This document shows, in pieces, positions 18,652-28,048 of a DNA stretch of 64,000 bases (positions are counted from its first letter, which is position 1; every line of letters begins with the position of its first letter). Source of the DNA: Actinopolymorpha alba DSM 45243 (GTDB taxonomy: Bacteria > Actinomycetota > Actinomycetes > Propionibacteriales > Actinopolymorphaceae); the NCBI RefSeq assembly GCF_000373925.1, contig NZ_KB892744.1:1-64000 (forward strand), in the 5' to 3' direction. Made by a program: the position numbers and the translations under genes. Below the pieces are notes generated by a model. That model had not been told where the DNA came from. It was given only the letters and a program-made list of their open reading frames with translations, and did no database searches.

Positions 18652-19085
18652 CAATTCTCCGTCGAATCGGTTTGGTGGTCGTCGAGAAGCTTGATGATGC
18701 GTGCGCTGATGTTGCCGAGAGCAACGGTGCCAAGTTCGCCGAGGCCGTTGAAAAGCGGGTCGCGGATCTCGTGACGTTGAGAGCGAAGCACTCGGCCGAC
18801 GAGCAGCCGCCCCTCGTTGGTCAGTGTGGCTTCGGATGCGCGACGCCCGCCGGTCGTGGGGCGGCTGTGACGAGCCCTTGGCGTTCGAGCGCGGTGAGAG
18901 CGTGGCTGATGCGGCTCTGGGAGAAGCGGAGGCTGTCGGCGAGGCTCTTCAGCGCCAGGGTCTGGTTGTCGGCGGCGCTGAGGAGCACAAGGAGCTTGAA
19001 GTGGCCGTGCGGGATTCCTCCGTCACGTTGCGCCTGCCGTTCGAGGGCGGCCTCGAGAAGGTGCCGATCGTCGCCGAACGCAACC
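18652..19085 (-). pseudogene. MarR-family regulator, truncated and frameshifted
   Basis: The minus strand reads RHLLEAALERQAQRDGGIPH, GHFKLLVLLSAADNQTLALK and SLADSLRFSQSRISHALTAL ERQGLVT, a MarR winged helix. It shifts frame near 18850 and continues RRASEATLTNEGRLLV and on to the stop at 18652. The N-terminal start is lost at the junction with the binding-protein fragment at about 19086. Two independent lesions make it non-functional. Confidence 0.65.
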
Positions 19086-19978
19086 GATATTTCGTGGGAC
19101 TTATGGGACTCGGCGTTAACACAGAGCGGCAATACCCGAACTACTTCGCGATGATACCCACCGGACCAAACCCCAGCTCTGCGCTCACAGAAGGTTTCTT
19201 CGAACTCGCCGCCCGGCAGGTACCGCGTCCCTGCACCGTGGCCTTCGTTTCAGCGGACGCGGAATTCGCCTACAACCCCATCATCGGTGCTGCGGAGAAC
19301 GCCAGAAAGTACGGATTCACCGTCGTCGACGAGGAAACCTATCAGCTGTCGACCAGCGAGTTCACTCCGATCATCGACTCCGTGGCCAGCAAGGACCCGG
19401 ACCTGCTGCTGCTGTGCTCCTACCTCGACGACTCGATCGGCCTGGTCCAGGCGCTGCGCAGCAGCGACTGGACACCGAAGATGGTCGGCGGGGCCATGAT
19501 CGGCCCTCAATCGACAGCGGTGAAAAGCGCACTCGGGCCGCTTCTGAACGGGCTGGTGAACTACGAGTACTGGCTACCCGTACCAAGCATGATGTTCACC
19601 GGCGTGGAGTCTCTCATGAAGACCTACCAGCTTCGGGCGCCAGCCGAGAACGCTGATCTGATCGGTTCCTACATGGCTCCCCAGGCGTACGCACAGATGC
19701 AGGTCATCGAACAAGCCGTCACCGCAACCGGAGGCCTGGACGATCAGGTGTTGGCGCAATACACCCGAAGGGAGTCGTTCGACACCGTTGTCGGTGCGGT
19801 CAAATTTGGGATAGGGGGCGAGTGGGAGCATCCCCGCGTCATCCAGGTGCAGTTTCAGAACGTCACCGACGCCGACTCGGAACAATTCAAGCACTCATAC
19901 ACGCAGGTCGTCGTCGCCCCAGCCGAATACACATCAGGCGAATTCCACTACCCCTATCCCGCAGGTGTTGCCGAATAG
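19086..19978 (+). pseudogene. ABC transporter substrate-binding protein, C-terminal fragment
   Basis: About 297 codons without a native start: NRYFVGLMGLGVNTERQYPN, then YFAMIPTGPNPSSALTEGFF, CTVAFVSADAEFAYNPIIGA, and further, ending YPYPAGVAE. It matches the second half of periplasmic type-I (branched-chain amino-acid or amide) binding proteins. The signal peptide and first lobe are missing. The frame is fused to antisense MarR sequence upstream, so it reads open but has no export signal. Confidence 0.7.
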
Positions 19979-20105
19979 TGTTGTTCAAAGTAGAAGCAGG
20001 CGCCTCGCCGGCATGAGGCCATAGCTCGGACTTCGATCGGTAAAGGACGCAAAGGCGGAGCGGTGCGTACGAGTCATCGCTGCCGGCGCCGCCGGTCGAT
20101 GGTGT

Positions 20106-21299
20106 TCAGCTGCTGACAATGGCCGGATGGAGATGTTTTGTCAGAGAGCGGACGGCGTCCCGGCCCGCACGGTTAGCGCCGACAGTGGATTGTGAGGGGC
20201 CGAACCCGATGAGATGTACCCGGGGGTCGGCAGCGACCTGGGTGCCTCGCATCTCGATCCCACCGCGCTCGTTGCGCAACGTCAGTGGGTCGAGGTGCCC
20301 GAGTGCCGCTCTGAATCCAGTCGCCCAGAGGATCGTGTCGACGGGGGTGAGTGTTCCATCCGCGTTTCGGACTCCCTCAGGTTCGATCTGTGTGAACATC
20401 GGTCGTCGGACGAGCGCGCCACGTTTCTTCGCGGCGAGTGCGTAGGGGGTCCAGGAGAGATGCGTGTAGGAGACGACGCTGCCGGTCAGGTTGCCTGCTT
20501 CGACGTCCGCGGTGACCTTGGAGATCACGTCACGCCCTTCGACCTCCGGGGCGAAGCCGCCGTCGCGGAAGATCGGTTCCCGGCGCGTGTACCAAAACAC
20601 TTCCGCTACCTGGGAGATTTCTTCGAGTTGCTGGACGGCTGAGATTCCCCCACCTACGAGGGCGACCCGCTGCCCGGTGAACTCGTCTAGCGAGGTGTAG
20701 TCCTTGGTGTGGAGCTGACGCCCGGCGAAGCTCTCCTGCCCGGGATAGGCGGGCACCGTCGGGTTGGTCCATGTCCCGGTTGCGTTGATGACCGCTCGTG
20801 CCGCCCAGGTGCCGCTGTCGGAGTCGATCAGGAGTTCACCGTCGGGCTCGTCGTCGGCGCGGGTTGCCGATGTGACGGTGACGGGCCGCAGGATCGGCAA
20901 CCGCATCTGCTGCTCGAACGCTGCGAAGTACGCGGGCACCGCCTGACGTGCCGGCGCGGCCGGATCAACGGGCGTCTGCCGAAACCCCGGCAGGTCGAAG
21001 ATGCCGTTGACAGTCGCCATCGTGAGGGACTCCCACCGGTGCAGCCAAGCTCCACCGGGCCTGTCTTCGGCATCGAGTATCACGAAGCTGCGGTCGGCGC
21101 CGGGCTCGGCGAGCGCGCTGGCGAATCCGCGCCGGTTCAGGTGGTAGCCGGCTGACAGCCCCGCTTGTCCGGCACCGATCACAACCACGGTTGCTCGGCG
21201 GCTCACGCCGCATTCCGCTGCTGTGCCCATGCCGCTGGGCCGGAGCTCGGCATGGCCGGCATATCGGTCCCGCCTGGGCGACTCGTGACCAGAAGGCAT
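20106..21299 (-). CDS. flavin-dependent monooxygenase (FAD/NADPH two-dinucleotide-fold type)
   Basis: Protein of up to 397 residues. The FAD fingerprint VVVIGAGQAGLSAGYHLNRR is near residue 37, and the second NAD(P)H fold, VALVGGGISAVQ, near residue 205. The ATG-region motif (TILWATGFRAALGHL) is near 320. This is the layout of flavin-containing monooxygenases and related thioreductase-like oxidases (CzcO/YpdA group). The N-terminal 20 residues are not conserved in type, so the ATG at 21230 may be the true start. It is the first of three co-oriented minus-strand genes. Confidence 0.85.
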   Translation of the reverse strand: MPSGHESPRRDRYAGHAELRPSGMGTAAECGVSRRATVVVIGAGQAGLSAGYHLNRRGFASALAEPGADRSFVILDAEDRPGGAWLHRWESLTMATVNGIFDLPGFRQTPVDPAAPARQAVPAYFAAFEQQMRLPILRPVTVTSATRADDEPDGELLIDSDSGTWAARAVINATGTWTNPTVPAYPGQESFAGRQLHTKDYTSLDEFTGQRVALVGGGISAVQQLEEISQVAEVFWYTRREPIFRDGGFAPEVEGRDVISKVTADVEAGNLTGSVVSYTHLSWTPYALAAKKRGALVRRPMFTQIEPEGVRNADGTLTPVDTILWATGFRAALGHLDPLTLRNERGGIEMRGTQVAADPRVHLIGFGPSQSTVGANRAGRDAVRSLTKHLHPAIVSS

Positions 21300-21377
21300 G
21301 TCGGTGGCCGGGTCCGGGCAATGGGTCCGACAGCGAAGGTGCCGAACTGCATGGCTTGCTACCTCCCGTACGGTCCG

Positions 21378-22334
21378 TCAGCCGATCGCGGCCTTCAGCG
21401 CGTCGGCGTTCTCGGTCGCCCACGTACGGAAGTCCCGCAGGGCGGGGTTGAGGCGGCGGAGCTCGTCGAGGTCGCGGGCGCCGGTGAACTGGGCGTCGAA
21501 GTCGCCGTAGTACTGGAACATATTCGCGACCTCTAGCGCAGCGGGGATCGGGAACGTGCGGAACGTGTCATACGGGACGGCATCGAACCGGACGGTCTCG
21601 CCGATGACCTCGCCGAGGATGTCCGCGTACTCGGCGCCGGTGAGGTGGTCGCCGGCCAGGCTCACGGTCCGCCCGACATAGGTGTCTCCAGCGGCGAGGA
21701 TGGCGAACGCGGTACGGCCGATGTCGTTGACGTCAACGCCGGCGAGGCGCTTGCCGGACTCGAGCGGGAGCGTGAGCGCGAGCACGCCGTCCTCCCCGCG
21801 GCGAGGCCCGACGCCGTCGATGAAGCCCTGGTAGAAGAACGTAGTGTTCAGGAATGTCGTGGGCACCCCGGCGTCGGTGAAGAAGCGGTTCCCTTCACCC
21901 TTGGCATCGAAATGGGGCACGTTGTAGGCGTCCTGCAGGACGGGCATGCGAGGGTCGCTGACCGGCAGCAGATCGCGGGTGTCCTCGAGAGTGGACCACA
22001 CCACGTGGGAGAGCTTCGTGGATGCCGAGGCCGCGGCGAGGTTCGCGATCTCCTGCGTCTCCTGTGCGGCTGAACCGTGCGCCCAGAAGTTGGTGACGAA
22101 GAACGCCCCGTGGGCACCCGCGAACGCTGTCTCGAGAGTGGCTGGGTGGGTGAAGTCGGCGCGGACGACCGCCGCGCCGCGGGCGGCGAGTGCCAATGCG
22201 GCCGGGGACTGCGGATCGCGGGTGAGGGCGCGTACGGCGAAGCGCTGCTGCGGGTCCTCCAAGAGCGCGGTGATCGCACCCCCGCCCTGGGATCCGGTGG
22301 CACCGGCGACGACGATGATCGGCTTGCTGGTCAT
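21378..22334 (-). CDS. NmrA/HSCARG-like NAD(P)-binding protein
   Basis: Protein of 318 residues starting TSKPIIVVAGATGSQGGGAI with the GATGxQGG dinucleotide motif of NmrA-like atypical short-chain dehydrogenases. The usual Tyr-x3-Lys catalytic pair is not obvious. NmrA-type members often sense NADP(H) balance rather than catalyse a reaction. It lies between the monooxygenase and the MarR gene on the same strand, with 50-80 base gaps, so an operon read from the MarR promoter is likely. Confidence 0.85.
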   Translation of the reverse strand: MTSKPIIVVAGATGSQGGGAITALLEDPQQRFAVRALTRDPQSPAALALAARGAAVVRADFTHPATLETAFAGAHGAFFVTNFWAHGSAAQETQEIANLAAASASTKLSHVVWSTLEDTRDLLPVSDPRMPVLQDAYNVPHFDAKGEGNRFFTDAGVPTTFLNTTFFYQGFIDGVGPRRGEDGVLALTLPLESGKRLAGVDVNDIGRTAFAILAAGDTYVGRTVSLAGDHLTGAEYADILGEVIGETVRFDAVPYDTFRTFPIPAALEVANMFQYYGDFDAQFTGARDLDELRRLNPALRDFRTWATENADALKAAIG

Positions 22335-22386
22335 GAGGGCTCTCCTTGTCGAAGAGGTCGAACGATTGGACGACGAACGGGTGCGT

Positions 22387-22872
22387 TCAGGGCTGATCAG
22401 GGGCCGCGTCGAGGTTCAGGTGGCTGCGCATGGCCGCTGCGGCCTCGCCCAGATGGGCGAGTTGCTGAGGCGTGAACGCGTCGACGAAGACGTCCTTGAT
22501 TGCCCGAAGGTGGGGGCGGGTGCTCGCGCGGAAGGCGCGGGAACCCTCCTCGGTGAGGACGACGCGCGCGCCGCGGGCGTCCTCCGCGCAGGGTTCGCGG
22601 CGCACCAGGCCTCGTTTCTCCATTCGGCCGAGCTGGCCGGACAGGCGGCTGCGTTCCCACTCGATGTGCGCGGCGAGCTCCGATGACCGCAACGCTTTCC
22701 CCTTCGCCTCATTCAGCGCGAGGAGCACCCTGTAGTCCCCACTCGACAGCTGCGAGTCCTGCTGCAGCCGGGACTCGATGCGGGCGCGAACGATCTCGAA
22801 CGTCTCGATGTGTGCCCGCCAGATCGCGAGTTCTTCGCTCGTGGGGAGCCGTCGACTCGGCGCTGTGCCCAT
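22387..22872 (-). CDS. MarR-family transcriptional regulator
   Basis: Protein of 161 residues. The winged helix-turn-helix has SSGDYRVLLALNEAKGKALR, then SSELAAHIEWERSRLSGQLG and RMEKRGLVRREPCAEDARGA, the standard MarR wing. It is divergent from the LLM oxidoreductase operon across a symmetrical promoter/operator at 22888-22929, which it very likely binds. Autoregulation and redox-linked control of both directions is the simplest reading; the ligand is unknown. Confidence 0.9.
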   Translation of the reverse strand: MGTAPSRRLPTSEELAIWRAHIETFEIVRARIESRLQQDSQLSSGDYRVLLALNEAKGKALRSSELAAHIEWERSRLSGQLGRMEKRGLVRREPCAEDARGARVVLTEEGSRAFRASTRPHLRAIKDVFVDAFTPQQLAHLGEAAAAMRSHLNLDAAPDQP

Positions 22873-22887
22873 CGCCCCTCCTCGGTA

Positions 22888-22929
22888 GTTGACATGTGAA
22901 CAATATGGCTACATGATTCACGTGTCAAC
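22888..22929. promoter_or_regulatory. symmetrical divergent promoter-operator
   Basis: GTTGACATGTGAA (22888-22900) and TTCACGTGTCAAC (22917-22929) are inverted with one mismatch. Each arm contains a TTGACA -35 box: minus-strand TTGACA-17-TATTGT and plus-strand TTGACA-17-CATGAT. A regulator bound to the arms would cover both -35 elements at once. The MarR protein encoded next to it is the obvious ligand. Confidence 0.75.
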
Positions 22930-23015
22930 TAGATGTGGAGGGTGTCGATCGCGCGGCATTCGCTCGGATTGATCGCCGAGACCGAGACTCAACGAAGACT
23001 TTGAAGGTGCACAAG

Positions 23016-24086
23016 ATGGATGTTTCGCAGATCGAGTTCGGTATCGACAGCTTCGGAGACCGGCCCCGTGACGACCGGGGGGAGATCGTCTCGCACGCGC
23101 AGGCGATCCGCGCGGCGGTGACCGAGGCGATCCTGGCCGATCAGATCGGCATCGACGTGGTCGCGTTGGGCGAGCACCACCGGCCGGAGTATGCGATCTC
23201 AAGCCCGGAAACGGTGCTGGCAGGCATCGCGACCGCCACGAAGCGCATCCGGCTCGCCTCGGGGGTGACGGTGCTGTCTTCGGACGACCCGGTGCGCGTG
23301 TTCCAACGATTCGCGACCGTGGACGCGCTTTCCAGTGGCCGTGCCGAGGTGATCCTCGGACGGGGCTCGTTCACCGAGTCGTTCCCGCTGTTCGGGTACG
23401 ACCTGAAGGACTACGAGGTTCTGTTCGAGGAGAAGATCCACCTGTTCCACCGACTCCTGGACGAGACGCCGGTCACCTGGGAAGGCACCACCCGTGCCGC
23501 TCTGCGCGATGCGGACGTGTACCCGAAGACCGATTCTGGACGTCTCAGTACCTGGGTGGGAGTCGGCGGGTCACCGCAGTCGGTGGTCCGCACCGCCCAC
23601 TACGGGTTCCGGCTCATGCTCGCCATCATCGGCGGCGCTCCCGATCGGTTCGCTCCCTACGTTGACCTGTACCGGCGGGCGAGCGAGCAGCTTGGCACCA
23701 CCGCACAGCCGGTCGGGATGCACTCGCCCGGCTTCGTCGCCGCCACCGACGATGAAGCCAAGGAGCTGTTCTACCCCGGGTACAGGGAGATCCGTGACCG
23801 GATCGGGGCGCTGCGCGGCTGGCCGCCGATCCATCGGCCAGAATTCGACGCCGAGGTGGAACGCGGTTCGCTGTATGTCGGCTCGGTCGAGACTGTCGCG
23901 GCGAAGATCGCCCACGCGATCCAGGTGCTGGATGCGGGCCGGTTCGACATGATCTACTCCGCCGTCGGCACCGTTTCCGCCAGCGCACGACTGCGTTCGG
24001 TCGAGTTGTACGGCACCCAGGTCATTCCCCGGGTCCGCGAGCTTCTGGCCGAACAGTCCGTCGTCGCGGCAGAGGCGACACGATGA
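23016..24086 (+). CDS. LLM-class flavin-dependent oxidoreductase (luciferase-like)
   Basis: Protein of 356 residues from the ATG at 23016 ([17 protein letters not shown]), with AAGGTG upstream. Luciferase-like TIM-barrel features are present: [60 protein letters not shown] and [16 protein letters not shown]. The GRGS..S.P..G signature fits the FMN-dependent alkanal-monooxygenase-like branch. Its stop overlaps the start of the reductase-like gene (ATGA). It is the first gene of a translationally coupled triplet under the MarR operator. Confidence 0.88.
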   Translation: MDVSQIEFGIDSFGDRPRDDRGEIVSHAQAIRAAVTEAILADQIGIDVVALGEHHRPEYAISSPETVLAGIATATKRIRLASGVTVLSSDDPVRVFQRFATVDALSSGRAEVILGRGSFTESFPLFGYDLKDYEVLFEEKIHLFHRLLDETPVTWEGTTRAALRDADVYPKTDSGRLSTWVGVGGSPQSVVRTAHYGFRLMLAIIGGAPDRFAPYVDLYRRASEQLGTTAQPVGMHSPGFVAATDDEAKELFYPGYREIRDRIGALRGWPPIHRPEFDAEVERGSLYVGSVETVAAKIAHAIQVLDAGRFDMIYSAVGTVSASARLRSVELYGTQVIPRVRELLAEQSVVAAEATR

Positions 24087-24754
24087 CCACCCCCGTGGCC
24101 ACCATCGGGATCCTGGGGGCCGGAAAGGTCGGCACCGTCCTGGCGCGCCTGGCGGTCGCCGCCGGCTATCGGGTGCTCGTTTCCGGATCCGGTGACCCCG
24201 CCAAGATCGCGCTGACCATCGAGGTCCTCACCCCGGGCGCGACCGCCGTGTGGCCGGCCGAGGCCGCGGACGCTGCCGACGTGGTGATCCTCGCGCTCCC
24301 GCTCAGTAAGCACCGCAATCTCCCGGTCCCGGAGCTGCGAGGGAAGCTGGTCGTGGATGCGATGAACCACTGGTGGGAGATCGATGGTCCTCGCGACACG
24401 GTCGTTCCGCCGGGGATCTCCTCGAGCGAACTCGTACAGAAGTTTCTGACGGGCGCGCGAGTTGTCAAAGCGCTCAACCATATGGGCTACCACGATCTTG
24501 AGGATGAGGCTCACCACGGAGGCAGCCCTGGGCGTAAGGCGATCGCAATTGCCGGTGACTCGCCCGAGGATCTCGCTGTCGTGTCGGAGCTGATCGACGC
24601 GCTCGGGTTCAACGCGCTCCCCATCGGCGACCTCGCTGCGGGCGCTCGGCTCGAGCCCGGCACCCCTGCATTCGGAGCCAATGTCGACGCCGCCCAGCTT
24701 CGCGCTCTCACCAGCATCCCTGCTCCGGCGTCTTACGAAAGGACAGTGAGATGA
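24083..24754 (+). CDS. NADPH-dependent F420 reductase-like NAD(P)-binding protein
   Basis: Protein of 223 residues. [20 protein letters not shown] is the GxGxxG dinucleotide fold, with [13 protein letters not shown] and [15 protein letters not shown] following. This matches the F420 reductase/coenzyme-reduction family (PF03807) and could supply reduced cofactor to the adjacent LLM enzyme. It overlaps its neighbours by four bases at both ends (ATGA), showing tight coupling. Whether it uses F420 or flavin cannot be read from the sequence. Confidence 0.85.
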   Translation: MTTPVATIGILGAGKVGTVLARLAVAAGYRVLVSGSGDPAKIALTIEVLTPGATAVWPAEAADAADVVILALPLSKHRNLPVPELRGKLVVDAMNHWWEIDGPRDTVVPPGISSSELVQKFLTGARVVKALNHMGYHDLEDEAHHGGSPGRKAIAIAGDSPEDLAVVSELIDALGFNALPIGDLAAGARLEPGTPAFGANVDAAQLRALTSIPAPASYERTVR

Positions 24755-25143
24755 CTCAAGGATTGATCGACAACACCGGCGCCTCCGTTACGGTCAAGCT
24801 CGATATCGCTAGCCCGATCAGCTCCTACACCGTGAGCCTCACCAATGAATCACCTGTCGGCAGGGCCGACTTCGTCGACTCTCCCGATGTGGACGAAGAC
24901 CGGATCTTCTTCCACACCGAGGTGAATCAGGAGTTTGGGGGACGAGGTCTGGCCGAGCTGCTGGTGCGTGAGGCCCTCGCAGACAGCATTCGCAAGAAGC
25001 TCACCGTCGTGCCCGTGTGCCCGCTGTTTGCTCGCCATCTGAGGATGCATGGCGATGAATTCGTCGCGAATGGCGGCGTGTTCCGCCAGCCGACACCTGC
25101 CGACATCGCACTGGTCACGCGCGCTGCACGGAGTGGGTCATGA
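24751..25143 (+). CDS. small GNAT-like N-acetyltransferase (NATD1/YjdJ type)
   Basis: Protein of 130 residues. [20 protein letters not shown] is the acetyl-CoA-binding segment (QxxGxG/A variant), followed by [19 protein letters not shown], the C-P-x3-x-x-x-L-R/H-x-H ending typical of the short NATD1-like acetyltransferases. Last gene of the coupled triplet. Its substrate is unknown. It may protect against the product of the oxidoreductase pair. Confidence 0.8.
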   Translation: MTQGLIDNTGASVTVKLDIASPISSYTVSLTNESPVGRADFVDSPDVDEDRIFFHTEVNQEFGGRGLAELLVREALADSIRKKLTVVPVCPLFARHLRMHGDEFVANGGVFRQPTPADIALVTRAARSGS

Positions 25144-25277
25144 GATCCAATCGCTCGCGCACATCGTCGTTGTGATCTGGTGGGGCGTCTACAGGCGCCA
25201 GGAAGGTACACGTAGGACGACGGCCGCAGCGCTGATGTCACAGCGCGGAGGTTGCACATCTGTATGGAGGAGGACGA

Positions 25278-26606
25278 ATGCGGTCAGTCATTCCCGACTA
25301 TCTGACCGAGGTACTCGGAGATGTAGAGACGGACACCTCCGGAGATCCAGCGGGGTACATCCCCGAGCTCGCAGCAGCGGATCCCGAGCGCCTCGGCGCG
25401 GTCTTCGCCACTGTTGACGGCGAGGTCTACGGCGCCGGTGACATCGATACCGAGTTCACGATCCAATCGATCTCCAAGCCGTTCACGTATGCATTGGCAC
25501 TGTCTGATCGCGGATTCGATCCTGTGCTCGCCAAAGTCGGGGTTGAGCCATCGGGAGAGGCGTTCAACCAGATCTCCCTCGAAAGCGATACGGGGCGCCC
25601 CCTCAATCCAATGATCAACGCCGGTGCGATCACCGCTCACTCGCTGGCGGGCTCGGAGGACCTGAATCCGACAGAGCGCGTGGAGCGCGTGGTCCACGGC
25701 CTCTCGGCGTTCGCTGGTCGTCGGCTGACGATAGATGAGGTGGTGTGCGCGTCGGAACTGGAGCACGCGCACCGCAACCTCGCCATCGCACACATGCTCC
25801 GCAGCTACAACATCCTCACCGAGGACCCGAGGGCCATCGTCGACGGTTACATTCGCCAGTGCTCCGTGCTCGTCACGGCGCGAGATCTGGCCATAATGGC
25901 CGCGACGTTGGCCAACCGCGGGGTGAACCCTCTCTCGGGTGAGCAGGTGATACGCGAACCGGTGGTGCGTCAGGTGCTGAGCGTCATGGCCACCTGCGGA
26001 ATGTATGACGCGGCCGGTGACTGGGCGACCCAGGTCGGCATTCCGGCGAAGAGCGGCGTGGCTGGGGGCCTGATCGGCGCGCTCCCCGGCCAGATCGGCA
26101 TCGCAACGTTCTCACCACGACTGGATCCCCACGGGAACAGCGTTCGAGGAGTGTCGCTGTTCGAACGATTCTCCTCCGATATGGGTCTGCATGTGATGGA
26201 GGTCCCGGCCGCTGCGCGTGCGGTCGTACGATCCAACCACGTCGTCGGCAGCGGACCGAACGCGATCCGGGTCCTCCAACTGCAAGGTGGGATCCGCTTT
26301 GCCGGAGCCGAGAGAATCGTTCGAGAGACCGTGGAGACCGCGCCCGCGGAAGCCAGGGTCGTGCTGGACCTCACGATGGTCTATTCGATCGATGACGTGT
26401 CACGACGCATGTTGCTGGAGGTCGCGCGTCGGCTCACGCTGGACGGCCACGAGGTCTACCTCGTCGACCCGGAATCGATCATCCCCGACCCCGATCCCGG
26501 TGATGGCGGCCGAGTCACGGTCGTCAGCGACGTGGAACATGTCGTGAGTCCGCCGCACAAGGCGGCCCAGCGCAGCAGCCAGCCCGGAAGAGAGGCCGAC
26601 GCATGA
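25278..26606 (+). CDS. glsA: glutaminase fused to a STAS domain
   Basis: Protein of 442 residues. Residues 1-310 are a serine-dependent beta-lactamase-fold glutaminase: FTIQSISKPFTYALALSD holds the catalytic Ser-x-x-Lys, with INAGAITAHSL, KSGVAGGLIGALPGQIG and further family blocks. Residues 330-430 form a STAS domain (VLQLQGGIRFAGAERIVRET, VVLDLTMVYSIDDVSRRMLL). It hydrolyses glutamine to glutamate and ammonia; glutaminases of this type can give acid resistance. GGAGGA precedes the ATG. Its stop overlaps the next start (ATGA). Confidence 0.92.
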   Translation: MRSVIPDYLTEVLGDVETDTSGDPAGYIPELAAADPERLGAVFATVDGEVYGAGDIDTEFTIQSISKPFTYALALSDRGFDPVLAKVGVEPSGEAFNQISLESDTGRPLNPMINAGAITAHSLAGSEDLNPTERVERVVHGLSAFAGRRLTIDEVVCASELEHAHRNLAIAHMLRSYNILTEDPRAIVDGYIRQCSVLVTARDLAIMAATLANRGVNPLSGEQVIREPVVRQVLSVMATCGMYDAAGDWATQVGIPAKSGVAGGLIGALPGQIGIATFSPRLDPHGNSVRGVSLFERFSSDMGLHVMEVPAAARAVVRSNHVVGSGPNAIRVLQLQGGIRFAGAERIVRETVETAPAEARVVLDLTMVYSIDDVSRRMLLEVARRLTLDGHEVYLVDPESIIPDPDPGDGGRVTVVSDVEHVVSPPHKAAQRSSQPGREADA

Positions 26607-27982
26607 GCGGCGAGCCAGTCGCACGCGTTCGCGCATCAGGGAACGTCGCCGCGACCGCCCGCGACGGTCGTCGTGCGCGGAAGCAGGCACCGCGTCGAGC
26701 CGCGGCGCATTGGGACCCCAGCGTCCGTCACATGAGAGCCATCGACCGGCTGCGCGCACAAGAGGCCGTTCGCGACCCCGAGCTCCTGCCGTTGCGGTAT
26801 GCCCGGATGGCGTTCTCGCCATGGACCTACTTGCGCGGTGCGGCCGCCGTCATGGCAGCCGATCTCGCTGCGGCACCGCACTCAGGATTGACGGTTCAGA
26901 TGTGCGGCGACGCGCACATCCTCAATTTCGGGCTATGGGCCTCTCCTGAGCGACAACTGCTCTTCGACGCCCGCGACTTCGACGAAACCCTCCCGGGGCC
27001 CTTCGAGTGGGATCTGAAGCGTTTCGCGACCAGCATCTATGTGCTCGCAGACTCGGAACAGCTCCAGGGCTCGTGTGGCGAAGACGCAGCCGCCGCAGCG
27101 GTCGAAGGCTACCGCAAGGCGATGCGAAGGTACGCCCGGATGGGGGAGCTGGATGTCTGGTACGACCTGATCACGTCAGATGTGCCGTTGAGAGGTCTGA
27201 CCTCAGAGTTCGCCGAAGCCGCCTCTCGCGCCATTGAGAAGCAGTCGAGGAAGCGGACACATCACGGGGTGGCACAGCAACTCGTCTCCGAAGAGAACGG
27301 GCGGCACCGCATCATCTTGGATCCGATGAAGCGCATAGACGAAGGTCTGAGCCACGAGCAGCGGGTCCGGGCCTATGAACAGGTCTACGACACATACCTT
27401 GCCTCGATTCCGCCCCACCTGCGTCGACTCGTCGATCGATTCAAACGCGTCGATTCCGTACGGCAGATCGTGGGCGTGGGCAGCGTCGGTATGCGCGTCT
27501 GGCTACACCTGCTGGAAGGCGATAGCGGCCTACAGCCGTTGTTCTCCCAGGCCAAGCAGGCAACAGCATCGGTCTACGAGGAGTTCCTGGGTCCCAGCGA
27601 GTTCACGAACCACGGCGAGCGCGTCGTCGTCGGCCAACGCCTCATGCAGTCAGCAAGCGACATCTTCCTCGGCCATATGCGCGTTGACGGCAAGGACTAC
27701 TACGTACGCCAGTTTCGCGACATGAAGATCATCCCCAGCGGAAAGCAGATATCGGGATACCTACCCCAGTTCGCTGCGGCTTGCGGCCACGCGTTGGCAA
27801 AGTCGCATGCTCGCAGCGGCGACCCCGAAGCGATCGCCGGCTACATCGGCAAAGGGAATGCTTTCGCTGACGGCATCCTCCGCTATGCCCGCGCCTACGC
27901 CGAGCAGACCCACACGGATCACGCTGATCTACTCACCGCTATCGCGAACAACGAGGTGAGGGCCGCTGAACGCGGATGGTAG
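26603..27982 (+). CDS. DUF2252 family protein (kinase-like fold)
   Basis: Protein of 459 residues with the DUF2252 hallmark blocks MAFSPWTYLRGAAAVMAADL, VQMCGDAHILNFGLWASPER, LLFDARDFDETLPGPFEWDL, KRFATS and YYVRQFRDMK. The CGDxHxxNFG and FDxNDFDE pattern resembles the catalytic and metal-binding loops of aminoglycoside-phosphotransferase-like kinases. The substrate is not known. It is coupled to glutaminase by a four-base overlap, so the two are made together. Confidence 0.88.
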   Translation: MSGEPVARVRASGNVAATARDGRRARKQAPRRAAAHWDPSVRHMRAIDRLRAQEAVRDPELLPLRYARMAFSPWTYLRGAAAVMAADLAAAPHSGLTVQMCGDAHILNFGLWASPERQLLFDARDFDETLPGPFEWDLKRFATSIYVLADSEQLQGSCGEDAAAAAVEGYRKAMRRYARMGELDVWYDLITSDVPLRGLTSEFAEAASRAIEKQSRKRTHHGVAQQLVSEENGRHRIILDPMKRIDEGLSHEQRVRAYEQVYDTYLASIPPHLRRLVDRFKRVDSVRQIVGVGSVGMRVWLHLLEGDSGLQPLFSQAKQATASVYEEFLGPSEFTNHGERVVVGQRLMQSASDIFLGHMRVDGKDYYVRQFRDMKIIPSGKQISGYLPQFAAACGHALAKSHARSGDPEAIAGYIGKGNAFADGILRYARAYAEQTHTDHADLLTAIANNEVRAAERGW

Positions 27983-28048
27983 AGCGTGTGCGGCATTCCG
28001 GTGAGCACTCATAGGCGCTCTGCCTCTGCGAGCGCAGGAGGATACGAC

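Noticed and set aside
26400-26822. Minus-strand frame at the glutaminase/DUF2252 joint
   Set aside because: Antisense to two coupled genes with intact family motifs.
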